Positions 23,191 through 37,248 of a stretch of DNA of 64,000 nt are shown piece after piece. A program made the position numbers and the translations under genes. Under the pieces are notes generated by a model. The model was given only the letters and a program-made list of their open reading frames with translations. It was not told the origin of the DNA and ran no database searches. Origin of the DNA: Chamaea fasciata (taxonomy: Eukaryota; Chordata; Aves; Passeriformes; Sylviidae); the NCBI GenBank assembly GCA_029207755.1, contig JARCOQ010000003.1:92272646-92336645 (forward strand), given 5' to 3'. How positions within the stretch are numbered: position 1 is the stretch's first letter; every line of letters starts with the position of its first letter.

Positions 23191-25144
23191 CACAGAACAG
23201 ACCACCATTATATTTTCCATTTTTTATCCATGCCATGTTTCATTTTTCATTTTACCCAGACTCCCATAGATACTGATTTAACATGGTAAAGACATTTACA
23301 TTTGTTCATGGTATGCTAAGCAAGAAAGTTTTCCCTTTGGCTGGGGTACATTTAAAGAGTCCAAATGCAACCAATATAAAACTTCATGTTTCGTTTTGCA
23401 TAGAGAGCTGTGGGCGGTCCTGTGTATTTTGAGGTAAAATTCAGGACTTAGTCATTTTTATGCTAGAAAGAGGGAGAAGATGTTTTCTTCCCAGTAACCC
23501 TTGCAGACCTCTTGATATAATCCAAACACAGGCTGTAGACGGTGGTGAGGTGTTGCTGTTTCACTTCTGTAGCTGCTCTGCTGCTGTTCACCTGCCGCAC
23601 CAGGTTTTCTAGGTATTAGAGAAAATAAGGGATGTGCAACAAAGGACAAATTTTCTTAGTTTTTCTGCAAGAACCAGAAAAAGTATTTATTTGATGCTAA
23701 TTGGCATCAAATGATAATTGCATGCAAAACCTGATTATATTAATTGATCCATAAAGCAATGTTTTTTACCTGTGATGTAAAAACCCAACCACCCAACAGA
23801 GCACAGTATAATTTCACTCATGCATGGAGACAGCTATAGCTTTGAATTCATTTGGGATACAAGCTTTAATCAATAAAATCCCATGGGTTTTTTGTAGTGA
23901 GTTTTTCAACAGTTATAAGGAAGGCATGCTGATTTTTAAAGGGTGATCAGTGGTCAAAATCTCAAAAATGAAGGCTTGCTTTTTCTTCTTCTTTTGGATC
24001 GTGGTCAAAGTGATTATTTAAATCTTATCTTGGTTTACTTACACTGTGAAGACCAGAATATATTTGAGGATTCAGTATGGCCTTTTTGCCCCTTTCCTTC
24101 AAGAATTAACAGGCTGACATGAATAAGTCACTGACTCTGTGTAAGAAAGAGGGACAGAAATTATCAGTTTGGCATTTCACCTAAATAAACAGACCTGCCA
24201 AAATGGCTGAGGTTACATATTCAAGAGAAAAGTGCAAATCTGACACATAGATGCCATAGAAAATTGTGATGAATTGCCTAGGGTTTTTATTAATTATTAT
24301 TATTATTGTCATAGTGACAAGAGTAGGAGCAAACATGTTGCAGCTCACATCCACTCTGCTAATGTCAACGAAGAGGAGAAAAGAGCCACACTGAAATAAT
24401 GGTTTAAATGTTTTTGCTGTATATTTTTAAAATATCCACAGTCTGAGATATTTGTATAGCTGCATATCATTGTGTACAAAGGACAAGCATTTCTTTTCAT
24501 GGATTCTTTACTGAAATTTTCTATAACTTTAAACAATCTTTTTATAGAATTAACAAAGATGTTGAGTGTGTATTTTTATTTGGTAAAATGTTCTACTGTG
24601 AGGTGGTTCCCTTATCTATGTTGCAGTGTTTTTCTCAACTGGAATGCTGTCTGTAATTACAGCAGTTGTAGGTAGACAACTCAGGGCACAAGACATTCTA
24701 GTTCTATTTCAAGTGTGATCTATTTTGTGCAAAAAAAAAATCAGGTCAAATTATGTACTGCTGCTGTTCTACTTCTTGAACTTTGGTTTGAGAAGCATAA
24801 TTCTGTCTTTTGAAATACTGTCATACAATATCCATTCTGCAGATTCATGGTATTTAAATGTCTATTTAGGTCATCTTGATAGCTACTAGAAGCTTTCAAA
24901 TGAGTTATTACAAACACTTGCACTTTTTTTTTTCAACCAAGTCCTGTTAAAATATTAAGTGTGAGAAATGTTGAAATGTTAGATCTGGAAAAAAATGTTA
25001 AAAAGCATATTAAGAAAAAAAAATAGTGCTGAATTTTCTGGTAGGTCCATCATAAACAATCTTACATATATTTCGTGGTGCTTACACACAAAGTCAAAAA
25101 TATTTTCATTGAGTAGAAACCTGAAAAGTGCTACAGTAATATAG

Positions 25145-25146
<2 letters not shown>
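23191..25146. other. AT-rich intronic sequence, no feature seen
   Basis: There is a short (ATT)n run at about 24289-24306. No gene or mobile element is recognised. Confidence 0.55.

Positions 25147-25185
<39 letters not shown>
25147..25185. repeat. A39 homopolymer
   Basis: Thirty-nine consecutive A. The sequence to the left is not a recognisable retroposon, so I do not call a poly(A) tail. The length may be uncertain in the assembly. Confidence 0.95.
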
Positions 25186-25187
<2 letters not shown>

Positions 25188-28100
25188 TAGTCTAAATCCT
25201 ATCTCTTGAATAAGACATTTTATACTAAATTGCTTTATACTACGTTATCAGAAAATGCTTCGTTGTACTAAGGATTCACGGTTCTGGAGTCCCTTTTGGA
25301 ATGGGACACTGAAAAGGGAGTGGAGATCAGTTCTTTCTCTTTGCAGATGTAGGCAGACCAGCAGAAGGAACAGTCCCTTTTCTGAACAGATGTACTTTGC
25401 ACACTGCAATGAAAAAAAAAAGCTAACTGTATTAAATGATCACAGAAGTAAATGGCCATGATCCATGTCCACTTGAGATTTAGCTTTGTAAATGCTACTT
25501 TAAACAGGAAGTTCTTTGTGCATTTAGAAGATAAAATGATTACTGAAGAAGCCACCTACCATGGGAAATTATTAAATAGTCAGTCTGGAGCTCCTGAGAG
25601 CTATGACTCTTATGCACCTTCTGGGGTATTGATAAACAGATGTCTTATAGATTTAACTTAAGAGAACTTGCAGTAAAGCGAAGTTTAGTTGAAATATAAT
25701 TGCTTTTTTCCTTTGAAGGATCGTGCATCCCTCGCAATCATTGTTACTAGACATTTGGTGTGTATTCTAGTCAGTAAAATACAGTTCTTAGGATGTCAAC
25801 ACTGGATTTGATCACAAGATTTACCATAGAAACTATATTTATAATATACATGTAAATTATTTAATTTTTAACCAAATAAAATATTTCTTTTATTGAAAAA
25901 GGCTGGAACTACTTAGCTGAAGTATTAAGCACATAAATTGAAAATTAACAGCTTTGTTCTAATAAATTTTGTGATTTTGGAATGCCTCATCTCTTTCCCA
26001 CTTGAACCATGAGATAAACATTTATAGATTCTGTCTCTTACTGGTTCCTTTTATTCATTTTAGTAGGATTATTATTTTTATTGAGGCAGGTAGAGAAAAT
26101 CAAAGATCTTGTATTGACTTTTGTCATTTTCATCTATAAATATAATCAGTAGAAAGAGTGAAATGTTAATGATCATGCTGGTTAAGACACAGACTAGAAT
26201 TCAGTTCAACCACACTAAACATGTTTGCCTTCACATTACCTGTGTGTCACCATGACTGCACCTACTAAACTTGCTACCTGCCAATATAGAGAACTTCTCT
26301 AGTTTTTTCCTGTTGGTATCAGAACATTTCCCTCAGCAGGTACCCCCCACCCCGGAAAAAAAAAAAAAATCTCCTTCTCCTTTTTTCTTCCCATAATCTG
26401 ATTTGTTGTCAGTTTTCCCTTCGAATCTTATTCATCAGAACTGTTAGAAATGTAATGTATTTTTAAGCTTTGGAATGTTTTAATTTCAACAAGAAGGGGA
26501 GGGAGAGTACTAACTGTACTGATGTACCAGTGGTTTTATGACATGGGTGTTATAAAGAAAACCAATAAGTTAAATTAACACCTCTAAAGAAAATCATCTT
26601 CAGCTGGTGTGTTTCTTATTTTCTGATAATTTTTCTTCTTGGTGATGTGCTAGAATTATTCTGAGCTTATCTGTTCTAACTGTGAGAGAAAGAGAGACAG
26701 TGCAATTCTCAGTCCTGTTAAGAGGACAGGTAAGAGATATCCCTTCTTGGCATGTACAGAACTGTAGCTTTTAAACTGAGGAAAGTAGGCAGAAAGGGAA
26801 GACCCCTCACAGTTTAAATGGTTTGAGCTGAAGAGAGCAGCAACTCAAAAGGAAACTTTGGCAATGGTTCTGGTCACACTTCATGTTCTACCTAGGTTTC
26901 AGTTAAAAGTGTCCTAAATGTTTTGCTTGAAGTCACATTAAAAGTCAGAGGAAGGCCAGAGAACAGATTTTTTGTGTCAGTTTATCCTTTTTCTATGTAA
27001 ATAGCACCCTTGTAGACTATCCCATAGTTAGTAGTTATTTTCTAATCTTAATCTCTTTCTCAATGTCAAAGCCTATTTAGTTAAATCTGCAAACCCTGGA
27101 CAGTGGACTGATCTCTCTTTTTCTGTCTGTCTTTCTCAATCTAATGGAAAGTCCTTTAGGTTATGTTGATGAATGAGATTATCAATGCATTATGCCCATG
27201 GCTAAGTGTTTTGTTACATCTTCCTATTTGTAACACAGTGCTAAACATTTTGCTCTGTAAGCCAACCAAAAATATCACTTACCAGACAAAAGAAAAGCAG
27301 GTAATGCATTGATTAACAAATGCATATCAAACAGCTAATTACGGAATTGAGGATTTTGTTTAAAGACACTTGTTTTAACTCTTATATATGTATTAAAAAG
27401 AATTTTAGTCACCTTCAGCTTTATTGAAGAAATGGAAGTGCTTGGTAAAAATGCTAGATTGCTTTTTATAAAGGAAAATAAAAAGCCAGCCTTGTGAATC
27501 AATAAAATATGGTACAAAGTGGTAGTATATTTACAAGTAAATAACATTGTAGGGTGAGTTTAAAACCTGTTGCTAGTGAAAAAATGGAATTTTTCAAACT
27601 TATAAGCCACTGAGACAATACAACATGTTGGGCTGTTTCTTTTGGAAAGAATGCTTCTGGATATCCCATAAAATTTCTCTTTACTACTGACTCTTCATAA
27701 ACTCTCCCATTTCAAAGTAAATTACTGGCTTTCCTGCAATTCTGAATGAAGTGGTATTGCAAAAACCAACAACTCTTGGTTGTTGCTGAGCTGTGTATTT
27801 AAGCCTTCCACATAGTTTATTGTGTGATCTTCTAAAGAAAAATGTACAATTTTAATTTTATTTTCATGTCATGTCAAGATTCTGCTTTCACTTCCTGTCA
27901 TGTGACATGAAAAATAAATTATAATGTATATTTTTAAAGATTTTTTTAATAATTTGCCTGTCAGATAACATCTCACCCCCCTGATCATTAGTGAAATTTT
28001 ATCTGTTGACTTCACTGACACAGCGTTTTCATTTTCTTTGTGTTTGATTATTATATAATACAGAGTGTAAAATATTTTTCACAACTGGACAGAAATACTT

Positions 28101-29299
28101 TTCAATCAAAATTTAGTCTTTACAATTGTTGCAAAAGTATCATTACCTGCAGCAAGTCATGAAATTACACTGAGTTCAAAGTAGAGTGTAAAAACTAATT
28201 GTTAAGGAGCTCATAATACTCTTACATTAGTGTCTTTATTGTTATGAGGACTTAATAAGTTTGATGAGTACTAAATAATTTTGCTGTAAGTAGGCCACAA
28301 TGACGATACAATACAGTTGTTATGTAGTGGTGTGGGACAGTTTCTTCTCTGTCTTCCCCTCGTGACCTTGAGCAATATAAAATAGATCATCATTTAAGTA
28401 TCAGGACTGATGAAAGAATGATATTTCTAAATTGGTGATTTCCAGAAATCATAGATGAAAATGAAAGGGTAGATATGAGTTCTTAGATTTTCAGGAATAG
28501 ATAAGTGCAGCTCAGGCAAATCTTAATGAGTGATTTTGTAGTCCTAAGGTATACTTACTGTGGTGACAATTTCTTAACTAAGAGTGAACATAATGCAAAC
28601 ATATATTTCATTTGGTGGAACTATTTGAATCACTGGTGAATAATTGTCACTTGCTGGAAAATTTCAGCTTTCTAGAGCCATCAGGAGTTTTCTTGCACTT
28701 CATTTGACAATAGTAGTGTTGTGTGTGTGGTCAGCCAGTTAAAAGAAATCAGACCCAGGCTTTCAGCCTGGTCAGCCCAGTTTTTGCAAGTTCAGTTTCT
28801 GTTCCTGGAGTCTGATGAATTCAACAGTCGTGAAAATTTGACATTTGCAATTATCAAAAGAGTCTCTACTTTTCAAGATGCAGCTTTGTCTTTAATGAGC
28901 TGAACAGTATCTTAGACGGTTTGCATAACCGCCGGTGCATTGTGAGAGAGTGCAACTAGCACACAGACACACACAAACACAAACTGTGTGTGATGAATGC
29001 ATCTGATTCTGAAATGAAGCCTTTGTGTGACTTGCAGGAATTTCACCATAGAAATGGGGGATATAGAATACATTTCAGTTCCCAATATATCCTATTTCAT
29101 ATAGAAAATCTGTTGAAATTAGAACTTACTGCTAAAACTAAAGTTGATCCTTTCACCTTAAACTTTTAAGTAATATTTTAATCAAGCTAAAATCCATACG
29201 TATAATTGCACTAAAAAGGTGCAATTATTTGGTAAATATTTGACAATTTTTCCTCACAATTCCTAAACATGTAGATTCTTAGCTCTATGAAAATAGATA
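25186..29299. other. AT-rich intronic sequence, no feature seen
   Basis: The largest stretch in the upstream intron without recognisable repeats. No exon with CSMD1-like sequence was found. Confidence 0.55.
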
Positions 29300-29612
29300 G
29301 GGATGGCTTCTGTGAAAAGCTTCTCCCATGTCTGATAGAGCCAATGCCAGACCAGCAGCTGTCTAAAGCTGAGTCAGTCAGAGATGGTCATAACACTTCA
29401 GGGATAAAATATTTAAGAACAAATAAACAAAGTTATTGGGTAGATACAATTGTGCTCAATGAGTGAGATTATGTAAGAGGAACAATGATGCACACACCAA
29501 GGTCAGTAAATAAGAAGAGGGAGGAGATGCTCCGGACACTGGAGCTGAGCTTCCCCTAAAACCTGTGGTGAAGACCATGGTGAAGCAGCCCATGGAAGTC
29601 AACAGGGGTAAA
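29300..29612 (+). mobile_element. ERV LTR fragment, family C (truncated), + orientation
   Basis: GGATGGCTTCTGTGAAAAGC, then CCATGTCTGATAGAGCCAAT, and later GGTCAGTAAATAAGAAGAGG, GATGCTCCGGACACTGGAGC, TTCCCCT and GTGAAGACCATGG match in order the reverse complement of the right two-thirds of 37249-38268. From memory this belongs to an abundant avian LTR with U3 repeats. The start and the repeat-rich and U5 portions are missing or too diverged after about 29612. Confidence 0.78.
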
Positions 29613-29851
29613 TGTAAAATGAAAAGTTATGAGTGAGCAGACTCTTCAAGACTTCAAGAAAAGGTGGACTAGTTAGTTCCCAGACCCAGACTGACTGAAA
29701 GCTGTACGTCTTCTGAGCCTTAAGCTGGTTCATTAAACTTGAATGAAACTTAAATTCAACTGTTGGAAAGAAATTGGCAAAACAAAACCCCCCAAAAAAC
29801 CCAACAAATCAGAACAAAACAAAGTGAGAAAAAACTACTCTGTTTTTTTTT

Positions 29852-29894
<43 letters not shown>

Positions 29895-29978
29895 TACTGA
29901 TTCACTCACTAAGAATGGACAAAACCACTACTGGATTTATATAAGGGAAATTTGTTTTCAGGCCTTGTGATCACCAAA
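29613..29978. other. Intronic spacer with A/C-rich patch and poly-T
   Basis: It contains an A/C-rich patch (about 29770-29822) and a T-run (29843-29890, one C). The last six bases (ACCAAA) are the probable left duplication of the next LTR. Confidence 0.6.
29843..29890. repeat. T-run of 48 bp interrupted by one C
   Basis: T at 29843-29852, C at 29853, T at 29854-29890. Confidence 0.95.
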
Positions 29979-30491
29979 TGTCATGGTTTAGAACTGGCAC
30001 TGCCTAATTTAGGGATTCCCCCTGCCACCAAAGCTCCAAAACAGATGCAGCTTCCACACCCCTCCTCCAGCTAGTGACACAAAAGGCAGAGATTACAGGT
30101 TGAAATAAAAACAGTTAATGGAAACAGCACTTTGATAAGAAAACCAACAGTAACAGCAATGATACTAATAACGAAAGTATAGAAATGAGAGTGATTTACA
30201 TGCAAAAATTACTGACCAACCTGTCAGATCCTGAGACGATGAACAAAGACTCACAGACCCTCTGCACCCACACTTTTTTTCTTTCTAACCATAAACCAGG
30301 GCCACTTTCTTCTGGTCACATCCCTGGATGTGACCTGAAGTGCTATAGAGTAACAACCTAGACAGACCCACACAACTCCTGGCCCTGTCCCCTCATAGCT
30401 ACTGAGAAAAATTTATTCTGTCCCCATCTGCTGGATAAGGGACTGCCATAAATATAAATATATTGGTAAATTACAGGGAACCTGTATTTCA
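29979..30491 (-). mobile_element. Probable solo ERV LTR with imperfect 6-bp target-site duplication
   Basis: It begins TGTCATGGTTTAGAACTGGC and ends CCTGTATTTCA on the + strand (TG...CA termini), between ACCAAA (29973-29978) and ACCAAG (30492-30497). A 6-bp duplication fits ERVK-type integration. The composition differs from the surrounding intron. Orientation is not certain. On the - strand it begins TGAAATACAGG, and an AATAAA occurs near 30411. Length is 513 bp. Confidence 0.65.
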
Positions 30492-30497
30492 ACCAAG

Positions 30498-32610
30498 TTG
30501 ACAGCTGCAGTCAGTAGGATGATGATTTATTTCCCAGTGTTTGAAGGTGCTGGAGCTTATTAAAAAAAAACCTAAAAGAATTAACTTTAGTATGTGACAG
30601 TTATAGGGGCTTTTAATTGTTTCTGTTGCAGAAATTAGTAGTTTTTAATCTGATGTTTGAAGCAAGGGGGGTGGTTAAAATACTCTTTTAGTGAGAAGCA
30701 CTAGAGAATTTAAGTTTTAAATGAAATCTAGTAGCTGGCCGTGGCTTTCTGAACTACTGGGACAATACTTTGTAAGGTTTGTTAATAATTTTGAAGAAAC
30801 AATGCCATCTGTAAGAATGTTCTCTAGGCAGGTTTTGGACAATGGCTTCTCCTTGTGTTACTGCCCATAATGACCTTTTGAGCACAAGCCATCTGGTGTC
30901 AACATGACCATATTTTCCTATTCAAAATTATTCAAATATTTTAGTGAATTCATAAGAAAATTAGGGAAAAAAGAGTTTTAACAAGAGCTTCTTGTAAGTA
31001 GTTACAAGAAGTTAAACTTCAAAACTTTCCTTACCTGTCCTTGCTTGTCTCTTTTTTCTTTTCCATTTCTCTGGGTTTCAGTAATCTATAATTCTGCATT
31101 ACAATGTCGTGAGGGGTTTTTTTTGTTGTTTGTAACAGATCAGTGTTTTGCTATTTCTACTGAAGAAGTTGTTTAAAGATTAAGATGGACTCATCATACT
31201 GCAAGTAATTTTCTAGTCTTCTAAAAGCCAGGGTGAAATTGTGTGGAAGAATATTCTATAGTACTCTTTGTACTGTTGAAGTACATACTTTTTTTTTCTT
31301 GGTATTTTAATTTCAATTGTGTTTTCTACTCAAGTCTGTATTTTCTATCACATCTATGATCTTATTTATATAAGGCAATATCTATACTTTTGTATACCTG
31401 TATAAACAATGCCTTTATATCTCATTATTGAGTTCCTACTTAATATTTTTCATTTATGTCATTCTTCAAAAGATGTATCAGGGGAAAAAAGGGAATTAAT
31501 TCCATTTTGCATCCTATAATTAATAAATGAATTATTTTTTTTTGTGTAGTCAAATCTATGTAGACCAAAATTATTAAAATAACCAAATGTGACTTTATGT
31601 GTATTTTTATGTAAATCAAACAGGTTTGCCCTTTTCTGTCTGTTTCATAGTTTTGAAAACAAAATCTACTACAGATGACTTGGTGTATTCAAAGGCAATG
31701 CTTATAAACAACTTTAACCATGACACTACCTTTCTATTCTTTGCTGTAAGGCACTATAAGGAAATGGAGAAGAGCTATGTGCTGCTAAGTGCAGCACTTA
31801 AGAAGTCTCCTAAAAAATGTCTTTGCAAAGAAAAAAAAGTCTCCTGCAATATATATATTCTGATTATTAAAATTATTCACAGAATAGTTCTTTTGTCTTG
31901 GTCTGGGTTTAATCAAAACCTTTGGAAACTTGAAATTATCCTCTGGGGGGGGTGGGGGGGTAACTGAAATTTTAGAGAAAATGCAGCGAAATTTATGGTG
32001 GAAAATTTAGTTTGACTAATTCTGCCTGTGAATATATTTGTGGATTGGAGCTGTGCTCTATAATCTTTTTTTTTTTCTTTCATTACTTCAAACTTTGTGA
32101 ATTCAAAACAACTGCAGTATATTCAGTTCTTTTATACAACGATAAAATGTACCTTTTCTCCAAAGATTGTCAAGACATCAAATACATACAAACCTTTTTT
32201 CTTTTTCAGTGATGACAGTATTCTGTGCTACATAAACAAGTAATTTCTAGTACACTTGATAAAGAATAATTTAAATGTTCTGGTTTCATTTTTGAACCAT
32301 AATTATTACAGACCAAATTTTTGTTAGATATTTATGTTAGATATCTGGAACTGTTACATACTTTACAATACGAAATATTTTAAAAACTAAAATGTAAGTA
32401 AATGTAAATCTAAGGAGTTTAATGAATAATCAAATTGACTCTATTATATTAATTAGTGCATCTAATACCTTGTTCAATTGAAACAGTATCATTGCATTCT
32501 GTTTGATTTCTTGACTGGAAAGAGGTTAATATTTACATATGTAAGCTTTTATTTTCATCATAATAAAGTGGTAACTCATTCACTGCAATCTTATTCAATT
32601 TACAAACTTC
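30498..32610. other. AT-rich intronic sequence
   Basis: Contains a G8-T-G7 run (31945-31960). No other feature is recognised, and a 122-codon open frame (31599-31967) is without known content. Confidence 0.55.
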
Positions 32611-33110
32611 ATAGAATGGTAGAATGATTGGGGTTAGAAGGGATTTTAAAGATTATCCATTTCCAATGCCCCCACCATGGGCAGGGATACCTTCCACGAG
32701 ATCAGGTTTTTCAAAATGCCATCCAGCCTGGCCATAAACTCTTCAAGGGATGTGGCACCCATAGCTTCCCTGGGCAACCTTTTCCAGTGCCTCAACACTT
32801 TCTATGTAGATTTTCTTCCTGACACCTAATCTGAATCTCTTGTCTTTTAGTACAAAACTGTTTCCTCTTGTCTTAGCTCTATCTGCTTGGATAAAGTGGT
32901 GCTCTTCCTTATTTTTACAAGCCTTCTTTAGGGACTGGAATGCCATGAGGTCACCAAGGAACCTGCTTTCCCTAGCCTGAACAACCTTTACTCTCTCCGA
33001 CTGTCATTGTAGGACGAATTGTAGGAGAAATGCTCATCCTCTGACCATCTTTGGGATCCTCTTTTGTGTCCCAGTTTGTCACTCAGCTCTAGAAAAGCTG
33101 CCATTTTTGA
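32611..33110 (-). mobile_element. CR1 LINE 3' fragment, minus orientation
   Basis: It opens CATAGAATGGTAGAATGATT then GGTTAGAAGGGATTTTAAAG, the reversed CR1 3' tail. It continues with CAGCCTGGCCATAAACTCTT, CCTGGGCAACCTTTTCCAGTGCC, AGATTTTCTTCCTGA, TGAGGTCACC and TTCCCTAGCCTGAACAACC, all typical of CR1 3' regions read backwards. The right boundary is approximate. Confidence 0.9.
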
Positions 33111-36100
33111 CAATATCTTTCCATAGGAAATTTTAGGGTATTTTGTCTAGCCTCCAGATAGTATTTGTCAAGGCCTTCTTGAAGGTAATTTTTGCAATTT
33201 TTGGTTATATTGGAAAACTGTTCAGAACAAATTATTGAAGGAATGAGAGCTCCTGAGTTATGCATTTTTATTCTAAGGCTGATGTTATCACTAGGAGAAT
33301 GAGTAAATGTCTAAAGAGACTGCCATGACTTGTTAAATTTAAAATTGTAGGTGTTGGAATTTGAAGCATGAACACCAAATATTTTTTAATAATGTAATGG
33401 CCACTAAAGAAAGATATGCAGTATGACACATCTATACACAAATACTTTGCTTTGAAATCAAGGCCTTCAAAGAATTTCACCACATAGTTTACATAAGCCT
33501 GAGTATTTCATTAATGTCTTTCAAGATTCCAGATGCATCTAAAGCAGGTCAGCATGTCTGGGATAGAACCAGTACTATACCAAGGGAGATTTCATGTTGC
33601 TTGTATTGCTGCATGAAACATCTGTTTCGCCAGCCTTTCCTCCTGCCTAATACTGCTCCTTGATTAAACACTTCCCATATGCTGAGCTAAATTAGAATCT
33701 TAATGTATCTGGTAATTGTTTATTAATATGATTACAATATTTTAAAATCTGATTTATGTTTATAGTTATTACCAGTCTTTCTTCTTCACTATTGTGTTAG
33801 AACCAGAACATGTGAAACATCTTAAAAGAATTCTAAATTTCCTGTATCATATATCAAATATGAACAGTAAAAATGACCACCAAAACTATGGAAACTGTAG
33901 TCTTTATGATCCCAACTGAGAAAATAGAAGAAATCCTGTTGATTCATTCTCAATCAATAAAGAAATAATGGATTTTATTTTTATCAAGTAGAAATTTACA
34001 TCACCAGTCTTATCCCTAGAGGTTGTATACAGAATGTAAATCTGCCAATCACATTAATGAACACACAGCCAGTCTTCAATTATTTCTGCAGAAAGACCTG
34101 AGAATGTGTAAGTTTTGCAGTATAGAATAGCCTGACATGTTGAGAAGTTCCAGAATTAAGTTGTATCCACTGAGAGTGCTGTCTCTGTACTACAGACGTC
34201 TGGTGGTAGAAACATCTTTGATGTTCTCAAACCTGCTGTTCGAAAAAGAAGCAAAAACCCCAAACCTGACTAGAATACTTCCTCACTTTTCTCCCTTCCC
34301 TCTAACTTCAAATGTTTTTTCTGATGTTAGTCTCATAGAATACTCACCATTTTTTCTAGCTGATGGTTCCTTGAAGAACTGAGATGAAGTGTGAGGAACT
34401 GTCTGTGTAATGTCTTACTTTGATGTTAGCCAGGATTATATCCTCTTAAACTTCTTTTTAAAACAGAGAGGGTATACTGAGAATGTACTAAGAATATATT
34501 GAGAGAAGCTGGTGTTATTTAGGCTGGTCCTAAATTTATTTGTCATGAATACAAGTTTATAGATGTTTAGTTTATATTTGCATTTCAGAGGAACATTGTT
34601 AATGCTTTAAGATAAATCCTGATAATTAGTGCATAGCTCTGTCAAAGATTTTGCAAAGTTGATATTTATTCATAAGTTTTACAAGCTTTAAATAGGAATA
34701 TTACTTTCCATTTTCATTGGCACCACTGTTTTGAAATTTTTAAATTCTAAAATGAAAACTGAAATGATAGTTAAACTACACTCAGCCCGTTAATTAGCTT
34801 TGAATGTAGAGAGAAACAATTCAATTTTAATATGATAAAGATGGAGAAAACCAGAAGAAAGGTGCAAAAAGCATGAAGCATCTTTTAACACCCTAGGTAA
34901 ATGAAACTTCATATAGTGCAGAAAGAGTACAAACTAGACATGGGTCTTTCAAGAGCATAGAAAAGTCCTTTTCTTCAAAATTAAACCAGTGAAGATTAGG
35001 CATGTGACTGGGTGAATATAAATGATGTGTCCAGGAAATGTTTGTAGAGGCTGAAAGGTTTAAATATATTTTGAAAGTGAGATACTCAAATCAATGATAC
35101 TTTCTCATCTCATGCTATGGATCTCAGTAGCAACAGATAATGCTTCATAGCAGTGAATAAAGCAGAAATCTGGCAGGACTGTAACAGAGGAAGATATAGG
35201 TCTTTGACAGGAATTGTAATTTATTTTCAATCTGAATGATAAATGTTGGAGCTAAAATAAATCTTAATACCTATTTTTTTTTAGGTAACTTCCAAAATAC
35301 TGGCAGGTAAAGGTTTTAGTCATACTAATTTGTAAAAGTATATACATATGTGAGCTGAAGTCCCTGATGTATCTGAACCAGTAGAGGCAATAAATTGTTA
35401 TACTAATTTGAGAGATTTTTATTTTATTTTTCCATCTGGAAAGATAAAATCAGGCAGGTTTGTTTTACAGGGAATTGGATTTATTTTGTCATGACAGCAT
35501 GTCACATAAACACCGTCTGTTAAAAGTACACTTGAGAGTTCACTAGGGAAAATAGAAGCTAAAACCTGGGCCATGTTTAACAAGGCCTGTAGACATCCAG
35601 GAAGATGTGTTGAATTCCAAACATAGGATACCTGTCCTATTTAAAGAGTTTTTCTTTGGATAAGTAAGAGGCTGAACCACCCTGCCCTGATATTGGTGTG
35701 AAACTGTGTTGACAGAGTGATGTTGTGGCTGAGAAGAAAATTTTGCAAAGGTTGTCATCTTTTCGGGCAGATCACTTCATTCTGTGCAATGATTAAGGTT
35801 TCATTCAGCATTTACTGATGCCCCAAAGCACTAAGCCATTTTGTATGTATATATATCTGTAAAAAATAGATAGCTTCATTCCAATGTGATACGTGACATC
35901 CTTAAAAGATGGTAGCAAAAGTAGCATTCTCCACCTTGTATAACATCTCTTATCACAAAATTCATGTTTAGTAAACATAGTAAGTCAAATAACCATATCA
36001 GTCATTTTGCTTGTTTGTGTTTTGGTGGTTCAGTAGTCCAAACTGAATCTCATGTCCACTAACAGAGCTACAGACCTCTGCTAAAAGTAGAAAATATTTG

Positions 36101-37248
36101 GTGTTTTTTTTCTTTTTTTTTTTTTTAAAAAAAATGGAAGAAATATTAGTGAGAGAACTTATTTTAAGAAACATCAGTGTAGAAGCAGGCTGTTTTTGTA
36201 TCAAGACCAGGTTTTTCACTATAACTGCATTTCAATGCTGACACTTTTCAAGAAACTACAAGATTAAGCTTTCAGAATAAAATATATGAATCCTAGCTAG
36301 TATATGCTTTTTTTGAAAGCCTTTATTCACACACAAAAAAGAACTTCATCAAAGTAATGTTAGTGAAATTAGCAGGATTGAGCTCTGGTGTAGAGTTCTT
36401 AGGATGGTGACTTCCAGGTGCTATGCATTGACAAAACTCCATATGAACTCAAATTTTACTCATGTCTGGCTTTTGTATTTAGAAGAAAATATTTTTTAAG
36501 CAAGACCTCTTATTTTCAGTTTTGTCCTTAGAATTTTTTGATATTATCATAAACTTTCTTGATATAGTTTAAAGAAAAAGTATGCAGGAAAATAAGTAGT
36601 GTTAAAATGATGTGGATAAAGAGATGATTCCTGTATTCTTGAAACATTCTACTAAAAAAAAAAAAAAAGGCAAATGTTAAAATATACTGTGATCATTGCA
36701 GCTTTGCTGCTTCTCTACAGAAGAACTTGTGCTCAGGTTGAGAATTTTGGTCTGTAATAGTGCATTGTCTCAGTTGTATTTTTATAGTGCTGTAATACAT
36801 TTTTTTGGTTCTTTAAATCTTCTCTTGTAAGTCTTTGGATTTGTATATAAATGAACTGTGCCTGAAGCTGCCAAAACAGACATGAAGATTTATAGCCCTT
36901 AGAATCAGATTGTGTGTATCCTATTTGTCACCACTCCTTTTGGTGCTATATTAAATTTGAAGGCATATCACAGTGTAGGAAAACTAGCTGCTTTTTACAT
37001 CTAATATCTCATCACCTTTCAGCTGTAATGCTGTCATCTGTAATCCACTCAGACTTGTGTAATTTATTTTGTGGAGCTAAAATATTCCAATTAATTTGTT
37101 GTTGTTGTTGTTGTTTTAAATTCAGGAAGAATGCTCTGTCCTTTTCTTGAAGATTTCCCAAACCTCTTTTAACATGGAAAATGTGATCCACAAATTTCTA
37201 CTAGTTCTGTGTTTTGTGGAGGAAACAGAAAGACTGGAGGCATATAAC
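33111..37248. other. AT-rich intronic sequence, no mobile element recognised
   Basis: There are small T/A runs at about 36101-36135 and a (TTG)n run at about 37098-37116. Nothing else is recognised. Confidence 0.55.

Noticed and set aside
25147..25185. Poly(A) tail of a processed pseudogene
   Set aside because: No spliced gene-like sequence precedes the A-run on either strand.
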